NCBI GenBank assembly: GCA_964550985.1
Contig: CAZKBM010000006.1
Coordinates: 1 to 64,000 of the forward strand
Reading direction: 5' to 3'
Source: JAAYCI01 sp964550985
Lineage (GTDB): Bacteria > Bacillota > Clostridia > Oscillospirales > Ruminococcaceae
Length of the DNA stretch: 64,000 nt
A program made the translations under genes and the position numbers. This document shows, piece after piece, positions 24,841 to 33,666 of this stretch. A model generated the notes under the pieces. That model was not told where the DNA came from. It made no database searches and saw only the letters and a list, made by a program, of their open reading frames with translations. Each line of letters begins with the position of its first letter. Position 1 is the stretch's first letter.

Positions 24841-25902
24841 TTAGCTGGCCAGGCGTACAATGTCGTTAAAGGTGGCAAATACCATAAGACCCATCAGCAA
24901 CACAAGGCCCGTGGCATTGATGGCAATTTCCCACTTTTGGTTCATGGGTTTGCGGCGGATGCCCTCCACCAGCAAAAGCAGTGCCTTGCCGCCATCCAAG
25001 GCGGGCAGGGGCAGCATGTTTACGATGCCCAGGTTGATGGTGATGAGCGCAAGTAGGTTTAAAACACTGCGCCAGCTTACCAAAGCCGCCTTGCCAATTT
25101 GCTCTACAATGCCCACCGGGCCCGATAGGTTGTTGATGGGCAGCCTGCCCGCAATGAGATCGACCAGGGAGAGCACAATGGCCCTGCCGGAGGAGAGCGT
25201 TTCAAAAAAAGCCTGCTGAATAACGGTAAATACATTTTTATCCAGCGGCAACACCGCAAAGCTGATATCGAGGTAGACATAGGGCTTCCCTGTGGTCTCA
25301 TCCATCACCACTTCGCCCGTTGCCTCATCTACGGCCTCGGCCATGGGGAAGCTTACGCCGTTTAGCTGTACCTTTTCCCCATCGCGCCGCACCAGTAAAT
25401 CAAAACTGCCGTTTTGGGTGCGGGCAAACTCATACATCATATCGTTCATGGTAAAGCATTTGCGGCCATTGATCTCTAAAAATACATCGCCCACCTTTAG
25501 GCCGGTGCTCTCATCGTACACGCGGGAGACGGTGCGGCTGGCAATGGGCCCGCCGGTGCTTACCAAAATAAGCAGCACCACAAAGCCCAGCAGCAAATTC
25601 ATAATTGCACCCGCCACAATAACGGCCATACGTTTATAAATAGGCGCACGGGTAAAGGCGCGGGGCTCGTCGCTCTCCTCGTCCTCCCCTTCCATACTTA
25701 CAAAGCCCCCAATGGGCAAAAGCCGCAGGGCATATTTTGTCTCGCCTTTGGTAAAGCTGAATAAGGTTGGCCCCATACCCAGGGCAAATTCATTTACCTT
25801 AATGCCACTTTTTTTGGCAACCAAAAAATGCCCCAGTTCATGGATGAAAATAACCGCCCCAAAAACCAGCAAGGCCACCAATATCATAATGACAAAATTC
25901 AT
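24841..25902 (-). CDS. rseP: RseP-like site-2 metalloprotease
   Basis: A membrane protease that cuts membrane-embedded substrates such as anti-sigma factors or leftover signal peptides. It has 353 residues. HELGH (His 21, Glu 22, His 25) in the first helix binds zinc, and the second active-site motif is MLPLPALDGG. A single PDZ domain (about 110-190) reads GLKVGDVFLEINGRK. GPVGIVEQIG is typical of the family. A strong ribosome site precedes ATG. Confidence 0.95.
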   Translation of the reverse strand: MNFVIMILVALLVFGAVIFIHELGHFLVAKKSGIKVNEFALGMGPTLFSFTKGETKYALRLLPIGGFVSMEGEDEESDEPRAFTRAPIYKRMAVIVAGAIMNLLLGFVVLLILVSTGGPIASRTVSRVYDESTGLKVGDVFLEINGRKCFTMNDMMYEFARTQNGSFDLLVRRDGEKVQLNGVSFPMAEAVDEATGEVVMDETTGKPYVYLDISFAVLPLDKNVFTVIQQAFFETLSSGRAIVLSLVDLIAGRLPINNLSGPVGIVEQIGKAALVSWRSVLNLLALITINLGIVNMLPLPALDGGKALLLLVEGIRRKPMNQKWEIAINATGLVLLMGLMVFATFNDIVRLAS

Positions 25903-25946
25903 GGAACTTCCTTTCCTGCAAAACGGGTGAATCTGTGCATTTATGC

Positions 25947-26726
25947 TTATTTATTTTTAAAACGCTTTCTCGTTTGGTGTTCCGCGTCCAGCATGGCCTC
26001 TCTGGCCGGTACGCCCGTCAATGTTTTCAGTTTATTTTGGGCGCTTATCACCCTTTCCAGCCACAATTGTTTGGGCTCATCCAAATTGCGGCAGGTTTTG
26101 GGAATGGAGATCGGCTCACCAAAAATCAGGCGGTTTTCCTCCCCTTCCACGGCTTGTTCTATGAAAGCGGGCAAAACCGGTATGCCCAGTTTGCGGGCCA
26201 ACCAAAAGGCCCCCCGCTCAATATCCTCGGCTTTATCTTTGTTAATATCGTAAATGGTGCCCTGGGCAAACAGCAAAAAATGGCGCGGTTTCTCCCCTTC
26301 GGCAAACCATTTTTCGGCTACTTTTATCGCCTCCATCGAGCCTTTTGCACTGGTACGGTCCACGGCTATCACCTTTTCGGTATCCAGCACGGGCAAAAAC
26401 TGCTTGGGTATGGAAACCCCGTTAAAACAGTTTTCCTTGGCAAACACAAAAAGCTGGGGATACCCTTTTAGCACGCTGTGCATCAGCTGGTAGTAATAGC
26501 TCATAAAAAGCGGCGCATCGGCATCGGTTAAATGGTTTGAGGCAATGACATAGGAGGTTTTGGTAAAATCCTGCGGCAGGTTCAAAACCTGTAAATGAAA
26601 AGCTTTTAAAATATTCAGCTTAATTTCTATTAATTTCTCCTTAAATGCTTCTGGGTCGTTGGCAACACTCATCACGTCCTCTTGGGCAATTTTGGTAAAG
26701 AATGTGCCGGCATTAAAAAGTTGCAT
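25947..26726 (-). CDS. PlsC-like 1-acylglycerol-3-phosphate acyltransferase
   Basis: It probably acylates lysophosphatidate or a similar lipid at the membrane. It has 259 residues. The catalytic NHxxxxD motif is NHLTDADAP, and the glycerol-phosphate motif is FAQGTIYD in place of the usual FPEGTRS. The C-terminal part has VLPAFIEQ. There is no clear membrane helix. It sits between rseP and dxr, where many relatives lack such a gene, and next to cdsA, which uses phosphatidate. Confidence 0.88.
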   Translation of the reverse strand: MQLFNAGTFFTKIAQEDVMSVANDPEAFKEKLIEIKLNILKAFHLQVLNLPQDFTKTSYVIASNHLTDADAPLFMSYYYQLMHSVLKGYPQLFVFAKENCFNGVSIPKQFLPVLDTEKVIAVDRTSAKGSMEAIKVAEKWFAEGEKPRHFLLFAQGTIYDINKDKAEDIERGAFWLARKLGIPVLPAFIEQAVEGEENRLIFGEPISIPKTCRNLDEPKQLWLERVISAQNKLKTLTGVPAREAMLDAEHQTRKRFKNK

Positions 26727-26738
26727 GGTATCTCCCCT

Positions 26739-27890
26739 TTATAGATGCCCGCGCACATAACTGCGGGCGGCTTTATCACATTCGTATACATCGGCAAGGG
26801 TGTAGGCGCCGGCGTAACTTTCGGCCTGTACGCAGCCCTCCACCAGGCGGCCAATATCCAAAAACGAGATACGGTTTTGCAAAAATAAGGCTGTGGCTTC
26901 TTCGCCCGCGCCGTTGGCCGCACAAGGGGCAAGCCCCCCTTTGGCCGCTGCGGCCTTGCAAGCGGCCAAACAGCGGAAGGTTTTTTCATCCGCAAGGCCA
27001 AAATCCAGCTTTTGCAGGGTTTTAAAATCCAGCGCGGGGGCATTGCCCGGCAGGCGGTTTGGCCAGGTGAGGGCATACTGGATGGGAATGCGCATATCCG
27101 GCGCCCCAAGTTGCGCCAGCACCGAGTGGTCGTCAAACTCCACCATGGAATGGATGATGCTCTGCCGCTGTACCACAATTTCAATCTGCTTTGGGGGCAG
27201 GCCAAACAGCCACATGGCCTCAATAAACTCAAGGCCCTTATTCATCAGCGTGGCTGAATCGATGGTGATTTTGCTGCCCATATCCCAGTTGGGGTGCCGC
27301 AATGCCTCGCTGGGGCTCACCGCCTTCAGCTCAGCGGCGGTTTTGCCATAAAAGGGCCCCCCGCTTGCCGTTAAAATAATTTTGTGCAGCGCCTTGGCCG
27401 AGTGCGCATCCTGCAAACACTGAAAGATGGCGCTGTGCTCGCTATCCACCGGCAAAAGGGCCGCGGCGTGCAGCTCTTGCTCTTTCAGTACAAGCTGGCC
27501 GCCCGTCACCAGGCTCTCTTTGTTGGCCAAGGCCACATCCATGCCCCCGGCAAGGGCCGTAAGGGTGGCGTCCAGCCCGGCAATACCCACAATGGCGTTT
27601 AGTACCATGTCGGCCCCGCTTTCGGCCACGGCATTGCGGGCGGCGTGTTTGCCCCGCAGCAAAACCGGCGGCTTTGGCATTGCCGCCAATTCCCCTTCTA
27701 TTTTTTGGGCGGCCTCTTCCTGTGCCACGGCCACAATATCGGGCTGGAAGGCCCGCACCTGGCGCAGCAGCACTTCGGTATTTTTCCCCGCGGCCAGGGC
27801 CGCTACACGGTAGCCAAGCTGCTGTATCACCTCAAGGCTTTGCAGGCCAATGGAGCCTGTGCTACCCAGTAACGCTATGGTTTTTGCCAT
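26739..27890 (-). CDS. dxr: 1-deoxy-D-xylulose 5-phosphate reductoisomerase
   Basis: It makes MEP from DXP with NADPH, the committed step of the MEP pathway. It has 383 residues from ATG 27890. The NADPH-binding start is IALLGSTGSIGLQSL, and ALANKESLVTGG and the metal-binding VDSEHSAIFQCL are present. A GTG at 27899 is an alternative start; ATG is preferred because GGTG lies 7 nt before it. It overlaps the cdsA stop region. Confidence 0.97.
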   Translation of the reverse strand: MAKTIALLGSTGSIGLQSLEVIQQLGYRVAALAAGKNTEVLLRQVRAFQPDIVAVAQEEAAQKIEGELAAMPKPPVLLRGKHAARNAVAESGADMVLNAIVGIAGLDATLTALAGGMDVALANKESLVTGGQLVLKEQELHAAALLPVDSEHSAIFQCLQDAHSAKALHKIILTASGGPFYGKTAAELKAVSPSEALRHPNWDMGSKITIDSATLMNKGLEFIEAMWLFGLPPKQIEIVVQRQSIIHSMVEFDDHSVLAQLGAPDMRIPIQYALTWPNRLPGNAPALDFKTLQKLDFGLADEKTFRCLAACKAAAAKGGLAPCAANGAGEEATALFLQNRISFLDIGRLVEGCVQAESYAGAYTLADVYECDKAARSYVRGHL

Positions 27891-27895
27891 TTTTT

Positions 27896-28759
27896 TCACC
27901 GTAAAAAGTAGTAGAATACCACCCGCACTGCAATCACCACAAGGGGGGCTATGAACATCACACTGTCAAAACGGTCCAATATTCCGCCGTGGCCGGGGAA
28001 GATGGTGCCGTAGTCTTTAATTTCACACTGGCGCTTCACAGCCGAGGCAAAAAGGTCGCCCGCCATGCCCAATAGCGACGCCGGTATGCCAAACAGGGCC
28101 ACCAGCAGATAGTACACATTGCTCACCCCATTCCAGGGCATGGCATCATGCCAAAACGTCACATAGAAAAACGTGATGAGCACCCCCACCAGCATACTGC
28201 CCAGTACGCCGCCCACGGCGCCTTCCACCGTTTTATTGGGGCTTACCTTTGGGGCAAGCTTGTGTTTACCAAAGGCCCGGCCCACAAGGTAGGCAAAGGT
28301 ATCGCCCCCCCAGGCATAGCCCAAAATCAGCACCAAAAAGTAGATGGCATCGTAGCCAAACTGGCTGCTGGGCAGTAAAAACTTTAGGTGGATGAGCGAG
28401 TAAAAGCATAGCAATACAATGAGAGAGAACACCGACATGCCGCTTAGCTTTGCAAAGTTGACGGTTTGGCAGTTCAAGATAACGCAGAGCGCCAAAAACA
28501 GGGCGAACAGGTAGGCTACGGGCTCCAGCCAAACGCGCACGCGCAGATAGTCTGACAGCATAAGGATGAGGGTGAGGGGTACAAAGCCGATATAGAGGTA
28601 GATGCTTTTTTTGCCAAAACGGAAAGCGGCATAAATTTCGTGTATGGCCACAAGGCAAACGGCGGCAAATACAAGGTTAAAAATAATGGTGTCGTATAAC
28701 AAAAGCGCCAAGGCAAGCAAAACAATGCCCACCACCGCTGTAATTACCCTAGTTTTCAT
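27896..28759 (-). CDS. cdsA: Phosphatidate cytidylyltransferase
   Basis: It makes CDP-diacylglycerol from phosphatidate and CTP in the membrane. It has 287 residues from ATG 28759, placed by the GGGGAGG ribosome site. About eight hydrophobic helices. The family signature is KDYGTIFPGHGGILDRFDS near the C-terminus, preceded by SPNKTVEGAVGG. It lies between uppS and dxr. Confidence 0.96.
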   Translation of the reverse strand: MKTRVITAVVGIVLLALALLLYDTIIFNLVFAAVCLVAIHEIYAAFRFGKKSIYLYIGFVPLTLILMLSDYLRVRVWLEPVAYLFALFLALCVILNCQTVNFAKLSGMSVFSLIVLLCFYSLIHLKFLLPSSQFGYDAIYFLVLILGYAWGGDTFAYLVGRAFGKHKLAPKVSPNKTVEGAVGGVLGSMLVGVLITFFYVTFWHDAMPWNGVSNVYYLLVALFGIPASLLGMAGDLFASAVKRQCEIKDYGTIFPGHGGILDRFDSVMFIAPLVVIAVRVVFYYFLR

Positions 28760-28873
28760 CTGGTTTCCTCCCCGCTGCCCCAGCCCGCTATATATGCCTG
28801 TCTCTGCCACCAAGTACAATTCTTCCCAAAAAGCCATAAGGCGTTTTTTTGGTAAACTGCCAAACCAAAAGCG

Positions 28874-29584
28874 CTATAGCCCCCCAAAGCGCCTGTCGCG
28901 CTTATGGTAGGCGGCCACGGCCTCGTCAAAATCTTTCCGGGTAAAATCGGGCCAAAAAACATCGGTTGTTATAAACTCTGCGTAGGCGCACTGCCAAAGC
29001 AAAAAATTTGAGATACGCTGTTCGCCCGAAGTGCGCAGAATAAAATCGGGCATGGGCTGGTTTTTGGTATACAGATGCTGTTCTACACAGGCCTCATCCA
29101 TGTCTTCGGGGGCCAACTTCCCCTGCCTTACCTCTTCTGCCAGGGCTTTGGCCGCCCGTACAATCTCCTGGCGGCCACCGTAGTTTACGGCCACATTCAG
29201 CACCATGCCCGTGCGATTTTGGGTTTTTTCTTCAATATCCTGCATCATCTCCTGGTGTTCGGCGGGCAGCACGCTGCGCTCCCCCAAAAAAACCACCTTG
29301 TTGTTCTCTTTTATAAACCGGTACATCCGTTTCAGGCTGGCGCCAAACAGGCTCATAATAAAGTCCAGTTCCTCTTTGGGGCGGGCCCAATTTTCGGTGG
29401 AGAGGGCATAGAAAGAGATGGCCGCCACCTTCTGCTGGTTTGCATAGCGGGTGATATCCTCAAAAACATCGGCCCCTTTTTTATGCCCGGCCGTGCGTGG
29501 CAAACCTCGTTTTTTGGCCCAGCGTCCATTGCCATCCATAATAATTCCAATGGAAAGGCCCGTGGCCAAAGTATTTTCCTGCAT
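28874..29584 (-). CDS. uppS: Undecaprenyl diphosphate synthase
   Basis: A cis-prenyltransferase that makes the C55 carrier lipid for wall synthesis. It has 236 residues from ATG 29584 (AAAGGA upstream; a TTG at 29605 is less likely). IIMDGNGRWAKKRG holds the catalytic Asp and pyrophosphate-binding Arg; STENWARP and RTSGEQRISNFLLWQ are the other family blocks. Confidence 0.97.
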   Translation of the reverse strand: MQENTLATGLSIGIIMDGNGRWAKKRGLPRTAGHKKGADVFEDITRYANQQKVAAISFYALSTENWARPKEELDFIMSLFGASLKRMYRFIKENNKVVFLGERSVLPAEHQEMMQDIEEKTQNRTGMVLNVAVNYGGRQEIVRAAKALAEEVRQGKLAPEDMDEACVEQHLYTKNQPMPDFILRTSGEQRISNFLLWQCAYAEFITTDVFWPDFTRKDFDEAVAAYHKRDRRFGGL

Positions 29585-29630
29585 AGGCGAATGTCCTTTC
29601 TGCAATACTACCCCTGCTTTTTATATAGAA

Positions 29631-29655
29631 GGTGCCGCGCTCCATGCGCGGCACC
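29631..29655 (-). terminator. Hairpin between frr and uppS
   Basis: Arms GGTGCCGCGC and GCGCGGCACC with a 5-nt loop. The run after it on the minus strand is TTCTATAT, so it may be a partial terminator or a stability hairpin inside the operon. Confidence 0.5.
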
Positions 29656-29681
29656 TGGCGGCTGCGTTGGCTGTATGCAAT

Positions 29682-29705
29682 TACAGCATTTGAACAAATG
29701 CTGTA
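29682..29705. repeat. 24-nt palindromic repeat, copy 1
   Basis: An 11-nt arm TACAGCATTTG, the dinucleotide AA and the complementary arm. Identical copies are at 47671-47694 and 53120-53143, all between genes. Here it lies just after the frr stop codon. Confidence 0.85.
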
Positions 29706-29711
29706 GGCGGT

Positions 29712-30269
29712 TTAAATTTCCATAATCTCCCGGTTCTTTTCCTCACACATATGGTCCACCTCCGCAGTGTTTTTATCGGTCAATTTCTGTACTTCGTGTT
29801 CCAGTTCCTTCAAATCATCCTCGGTAATCTCGCTCTTTTTTTTCTGGGCTTTAAAGGCGTCTATGGCTTCGCGCCGCACATTGCGCACGGCCACCTTCGC
29901 CTCTTCGCCCAGCTTTAAAACGTCCTTGCCCAGTTGTTTACGCCGCTCCTCTGTGGGCGAGGGGAACACCAGGCGGATGAGTTTGCCGTCGTTTGTGGGG
30001 TTGATGCCAATATCCGAGGTGAGAATGGCTTTTTCGATGGCGCGGATAAGGGAGGCGTCCCAGGGGGCAATGGTGAGGACGCGGGCCTCCGCCACCGAAA
30101 CTGCGGCCACCTGGGCCACCGGGGTGGGGGTTCCATAATAATCCACTACTAGCTTATCCAATACGGCGGGGTTGGCCCGCCCTGCGCGGATGGCCCCAAG
30201 TTCTTTGGCCAGGTGGCCCAGGGCTTTATCCATTCTTTCCGCATAAGGTTTTGTCTGCTCACTGGCCAT
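29712..30269 (-). CDS. frr: Ribosome recycling factor
   Basis: It splits post-termination ribosomes together with EF-G. It has 185 residues from ATG 30269 (AAGGAG upstream). The family core GAIRAGRANPAVLDKLVVDYYG is split by the usual hinge, and the C-terminal helical arm runs AVRNVRREA to the Glu/Lys-rich end. It follows pyrH by about 150 bp. Confidence 0.97.
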   Translation of the reverse strand: MASEQTKPYAERMDKALGHLAKELGAIRAGRANPAVLDKLVVDYYGTPTPVAQVAAVSVAEARVLTIAPWDASLIRAIEKAILTSDIGINPTNDGKLIRLVFPSPTEERRKQLGKDVLKLGEEAKVAVRNVRREAIDAFKAQKKKSEITEDDLKELEHEVQKLTDKNTAEVDHMCEEKNREIMEI

Positions 30270-30416
30270 TATGTACACTCCTTTGTTCTGGGGCGCGTTA
30301 ACACAGGTGCCAACCGCCCGTCTAATTGGCAAATAGCATACCATTTTGCGCTAAATGAAACACGGCGAAACGTCCACTGTGTTATAACCGTTTTTATCGG
30401 TCTTTTGCAGATATTT

Positions 30417-31133
30417 TTAGGGCTCCACCAGGGTGCCAATATCCTCGCCCAACACGGCGCGGCAGATATTTTCCGGGTCAGAAAGGTCAAACACATACAG
30501 CGGCAGGCGGTTATCCCAGCAAAGGGTGGCCGCGGTGGAATCCATAACGGCCAGGCGTTTTTCCAGCACTTGGCTAAAGGGCAGGCTTTTATAGCGCTTG
30601 GCATCGGTGTTTTTCTTGGGGTCACTATCGTATACGCCATCCACCATGGTGGCTTTTAGCACAATATCCGCGTTGATCTCCGCCCCGCGTAGCGCTGCGG
30701 CCGTATCGGTGGAAAAATAGGGGTTGCCCGTGCCACAGGCCATAATTACAATGCGCCCATGCTGCATATGCCGCAGCGCCTTGTTGCGGATGTAGGGCTC
30801 GGCCACGGCCTGCATGGGTATGGCGGTTTGCACCCGCACCTCAAGGCCGTATTGTTCCAAGGCATCGGCCACGGCCAGGGCATTCATAACGGTGGCCAAC
30901 ATTCCAATTTGGTCGCTGCGGGTACGTTCCATATCCCCCCCGCTGCGGCCCCGCCAAAAGTTGCCCCCGCCCACCACAATGGACATCTCCACCCCGGTTT
31001 TGTGGGCTTTGGCTATTCCGCCGCAGATGGTTTTTACGGTTTCCACATCGATGCCAAAGCTTTTATCTCCCGCCAGCGCCTCGCCGGATAGTTTTAAGAG
31101 AACCCGTTTATATTTTGCTTTCAGGCCTTTCAC
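30417..31133 (-). CDS. pyrH: UMP kinase
   Basis: It phosphorylates UMP to UDP; the bacterial hexameric type of the amino-acid-kinase fold. It has 238 residues. RVLLKLSGEAL and VVGGGNFWRG form the phosphate site, and GTGNPYFSTDTAAALRG the UMP-binding segment. GTG start. It is first in the large minus-strand array and has its own promoter at 31178-31206. Confidence 0.97.
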   Translation of the reverse strand: MKGLKAKYKRVLLKLSGEALAGDKSFGIDVETVKTICGGIAKAHKTGVEMSIVVGGGNFWRGRSGGDMERTRSDQIGMLATVMNALAVADALEQYGLEVRVQTAIPMQAVAEPYIRNKALRHMQHGRIVIMACGTGNPYFSTDTAAALRGAEINADIVLKATMVDGVYDSDPKKNTDAKRYKSLPFSQVLEKRLAVMDSTAATLCWDNRLPLYVFDLSDPENICRAVLGEDIGTLVEP

Positions 31134-31177
31134 CCCGCCTTTACCTCTGTTTTACAGTCGTTTCGCTTCTTCTTAAC

Positions 31178-31206
31178 ATTTTACAATAGAACCGCCCTGA
31201 TGTAAA
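31178..31206 (-). promoter_or_regulatory. Promoter of the pyrH-to-polC array
   Basis: On the minus strand TTTACA (31201-31206) and TAAAAT (31178-31183) are spaced by 17 bp, 45 bp before the pyrH start. Confidence 0.6.
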
Positions 31207-31312
31207 GCGGGCCTAAGCACCCAAGATGGCCAAAATGCCGGAGTTTTGAATAAGCCCCCCAGCTGCGGACGATTGTATGCGCCTGGGCCCTTCCTGAGAA
31301 AACCAAAACCCT

Positions 31313-32629
31313 TTAGGGCAGTAAGGGCAATAGTTCCGCCAAATTTTGCAAGGTGTGGCTTGCACTTGCTTTGCCGCCGGGTTTTGGGTGTACCCACACC
31401 GAGGTAAACCCGGCCCGGTTTGCCCCCGCAATATCGTCCTCGGGGTTATCCCCTATCATCCAGCAGCTTTGGGGCCTTCCCGCAAGGCTTCTGGCCGCCT
31501 CAAATATCTCTACCCTTGGCTTATCATAGCCCACCAGGGCCGAAACCACCACCCCGCTGAGATAGGGCGAGAGCCCAAGGGCATTTGCAATCTCCATAAG
31601 TTCGGGGTAGTTGTTGGAGAGCAGGTAGTGCCGGTAGCCCCGGCTTTGCAGCGTTTGCAGGGTGGGTATTGCGTCTGGATACAGCGTATAGCGGCCCGGC
31701 TGCAAAACCTTCTCCCGCAGCAGGGGCGCAAGCAAGGCCGCTTCAGGCTGTGTAAACCCACAGTTCACAAACATTTTTGCAAACTCTTTTTCGCAGTGGG
31801 CCCACCAGGCGCCGGGGGCCTGCAAATGGCGGGTATCGCGGCTGGGTACGCTCCACCAGGGCAGGCACTGCCCGTGCAGGTTTTCCTCCAGCACCCCCCG
31901 GCTCAGCGGTTTTTCGGGCAGGGCCTCAGCGGCGGCCTCCATGGCAGCGTCATACCAAACCACGTCCGGCAGGCTGAGCGTACCGTGAAAATCCCAAAAC
32001 AGGGCAGGTTTTTCCTCCCTCATATATGCCTCCAACTCTTTTTTTGTATACAGGGCGCTAAGCACCTGGCAAAGCGCTTTTTTGCTAAGGCGGGCGGGCA
32101 AGCCCAGCCGCTTTAATAGTTTACGGCGTCTCTCGGCACTGCCCTCCCCGCCCGAAAGGCCCATCTCAAACAGTTCAGTATAGCCTATGGGCTGTTTTGC
32201 GGTAAACCCTTGGGGCCCTTCGGCCGAATCAGCCGCCGCACCCTCCCCCGGCCCCAAAACCCCGGCCCTTTGCAGGGCCTGCAAAAGCACCTCGGGGCGC
32301 ATCCCCTCTACCCCCAGGGTGCCCTCCTTGGCGGGGGCGCTTTTGCGGCGCTCCTTACCGGGCAAAGCGGGGATGTAGGCGTGCCAAATCTGACAGCCCG
32401 CACAAATTTTTTCCACATAGTGCCGTATACGAAAACCCGCCGCGTCGGAATCGGTTAAAATGAGCAGACCGCGCTGGCGGCCCAGGCAGCGCAGCAGGTC
32501 TTTTTTCTCCTGGCTGGAAAACAGGGAAAAACCATCGGTGGTGAGGATGAGGCCATCGACAAGGCCCGCCACGGCTGCGGCGTCGTAACGGCCCTCCACC
32601 ACCACAACCTGGCGTAAGCGCAGCCGCAT
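31313..32629 (-). CDS. Fusion of RNase M5-like toprim protein and HAD hydrolase
   Basis: A 438-residue fusion. Residues 1-205 are a toprim protein like RNase M5 (5S rRNA maturase)/DUF4093: VVVVEGRYDAA with Glu 12, LILTDSDAAGFRIR with Asp 60 and Asp 62, then GVEGMRPEVLLQAL and ELFEMGLSGGEGSAERRRKL. Residues 208-438 are a class IA HAD hydrolase: WDFHGTL (Asp 213), LLSNN (Ser 338), GYDKP (Lys 370) and MIGDNPEDDIAGANRAG. The second Asp of the DxD motif is His 215, which is unusual for a phosphatase. The start ATG shares one base with the holA stop (TAATG), so the two are coupled. Confidence 0.88.
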   Translation of the reverse strand: MRLRLRQVVVVEGRYDAAAVAGLVDGLILTTDGFSLFSSQEKKDLLRCLGRQRGLLILTDSDAAGFRIRHYVEKICAGCQIWHAYIPALPGKERRKSAPAKEGTLGVEGMRPEVLLQALQRAGVLGPGEGAAADSAEGPQGFTAKQPIGYTELFEMGLSGGEGSAERRRKLLKRLGLPARLSKKALCQVLSALYTKKELEAYMREEKPALFWDFHGTLSLPDVVWYDAAMEAAAEALPEKPLSRGVLEENLHGQCLPWWSVPSRDTRHLQAPGAWWAHCEKEFAKMFVNCGFTQPEAALLAPLLREKVLQPGRYTLYPDAIPTLQTLQSRGYRHYLLSNNYPELMEIANALGLSPYLSGVVVSALVGYDKPRVEIFEAARSLAGRPQSCWMIGDNPEDDIAGANRAGFTSVWVHPKPGGKASASHTLQNLAELLPLLP

Positions 32630-33666
32630 TAGGGCCCCTCCCGCAGGCGAATGAGGTCCTCAACTGCAGCCTGTAATAAAATGTTTTTGTCGCTTAAGGG
32701 GTTGCTTTTTAAATCTCTATCCAGCTTTGCCAGGGCCAGCACCCCCTGTTCCAGGGCTTTTGTGGAATAGCGCTGGGCGTTCTCCTTGGCTTTTACCAAG
32801 CGGTAATCGCTGCCTTTGTAGCCCATATCCGTAAAAACGGCCGCGGGAGCTTTGCGGCATTCGGCCCCGGTGCGTACCCGTAGCATATCCACAAAACTGC
32901 CCCCCAGCGCCGCCGTAATGGCCACGGGCTCATGCCGCAGCTCAAACAGTTCGGCCAGTTTTTCCTGTGCGGGGCCACGGCGGCCCGCCGTAATAAGCCG
33001 CACGAGTTCAAAGACGTCGGCCTCGATGTTGTTGACACTGTACCGCCGCACCGTTTGGCACGCAATCTGTCCATAGGCCGAGATGGCCGCCAATTTCTCG
33101 GTCTCGTTTTGCAAAAGGGGGCGGCTGGGGCCACAGCGCTCCAGCAGTTCCTCGGCGGCACCGGGCGCAAAGCCTGCGCCGCCGCAGTTTTGGGCTGTTT
33201 GCTGTAAAAAGGCCAAATTTTCCTGTTTGGTGGGGGGCTGCAGTTCGGCCGCGAAGCCGCTTTTGGCGGCGGCTTCAAACAGCATCTTGGCCTTTTTGCT
33301 GCCCGCCGCCCTTTTATCTTTGTGCAGCGCCGTAACCAGCAGCAGGGCATTCTCCAAATCGCCAAACAGTTCGGTTAGTTCCTTGGCGTCTTTGTCGCTG
33401 AGTGAGGCGGGGGCTAACTCTCGCAGTATCACCTGCCGTGTACCCCCAAATAGCGAGATGGCCCCTGCTGCGGCAATCAACTCACCTAGGTCCGGCTGGG
33501 GGCCATCCAGGCGGGTGGGGGCCTCTTTTCCCTCGTCTTTCCAGCGCTGGGAAACGGCCTTTTCCCCCTCTCGCAGCAGCCCTGCGTCGGTGGCGGAAAA
33601 ATAGATGACACCGCCGTTTTGCAAGGCGTCCCACTGTTTTTCCAGTTTATTAAGCAAAGATGTCAT
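32629..33666 (-). CDS. holA: DNA polymerase III delta subunit
   Basis: The clamp-loader subunit that opens the beta clamp. It has 345 residues, normal for HolA. The sequence is poorly conserved, but the pattern fits: an ISLFGGTRQVILREL block, LLLVTALHKDKRAAGSKKAK, and the C-terminal YRLVKAKENAQRYSTKALEQGVLALAKLDRDLKSN. It overlaps comEC by 17 bp upstream and the fusion gene by 1 bp downstream. Its place after comEC is typical. Confidence 0.92.
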   Translation of the reverse strand: MTSLLNKLEKQWDALQNGGVIYFSATDAGLLREGEKAVSQRWKDEGKEAPTRLDGPQPDLGELIAAAGAISLFGGTRQVILRELAPASLSDKDAKELTELFGDLENALLLVTALHKDKRAAGSKKAKMLFEAAAKSGFAAELQPPTKQENLAFLQQTAQNCGGAGFAPGAAEELLERCGPSRPLLQNETEKLAAISAYGQIACQTVRRYSVNNIEADVFELVRLITAGRRGPAQEKLAELFELRHEPVAITAALGGSFVDMLRVRTGAECRKAPAAVFTDMGYKGSDYRLVKAKENAQRYSTKALEQGVLALAKLDRDLKSNPLSDKNILLQAAVEDLIRLREGP

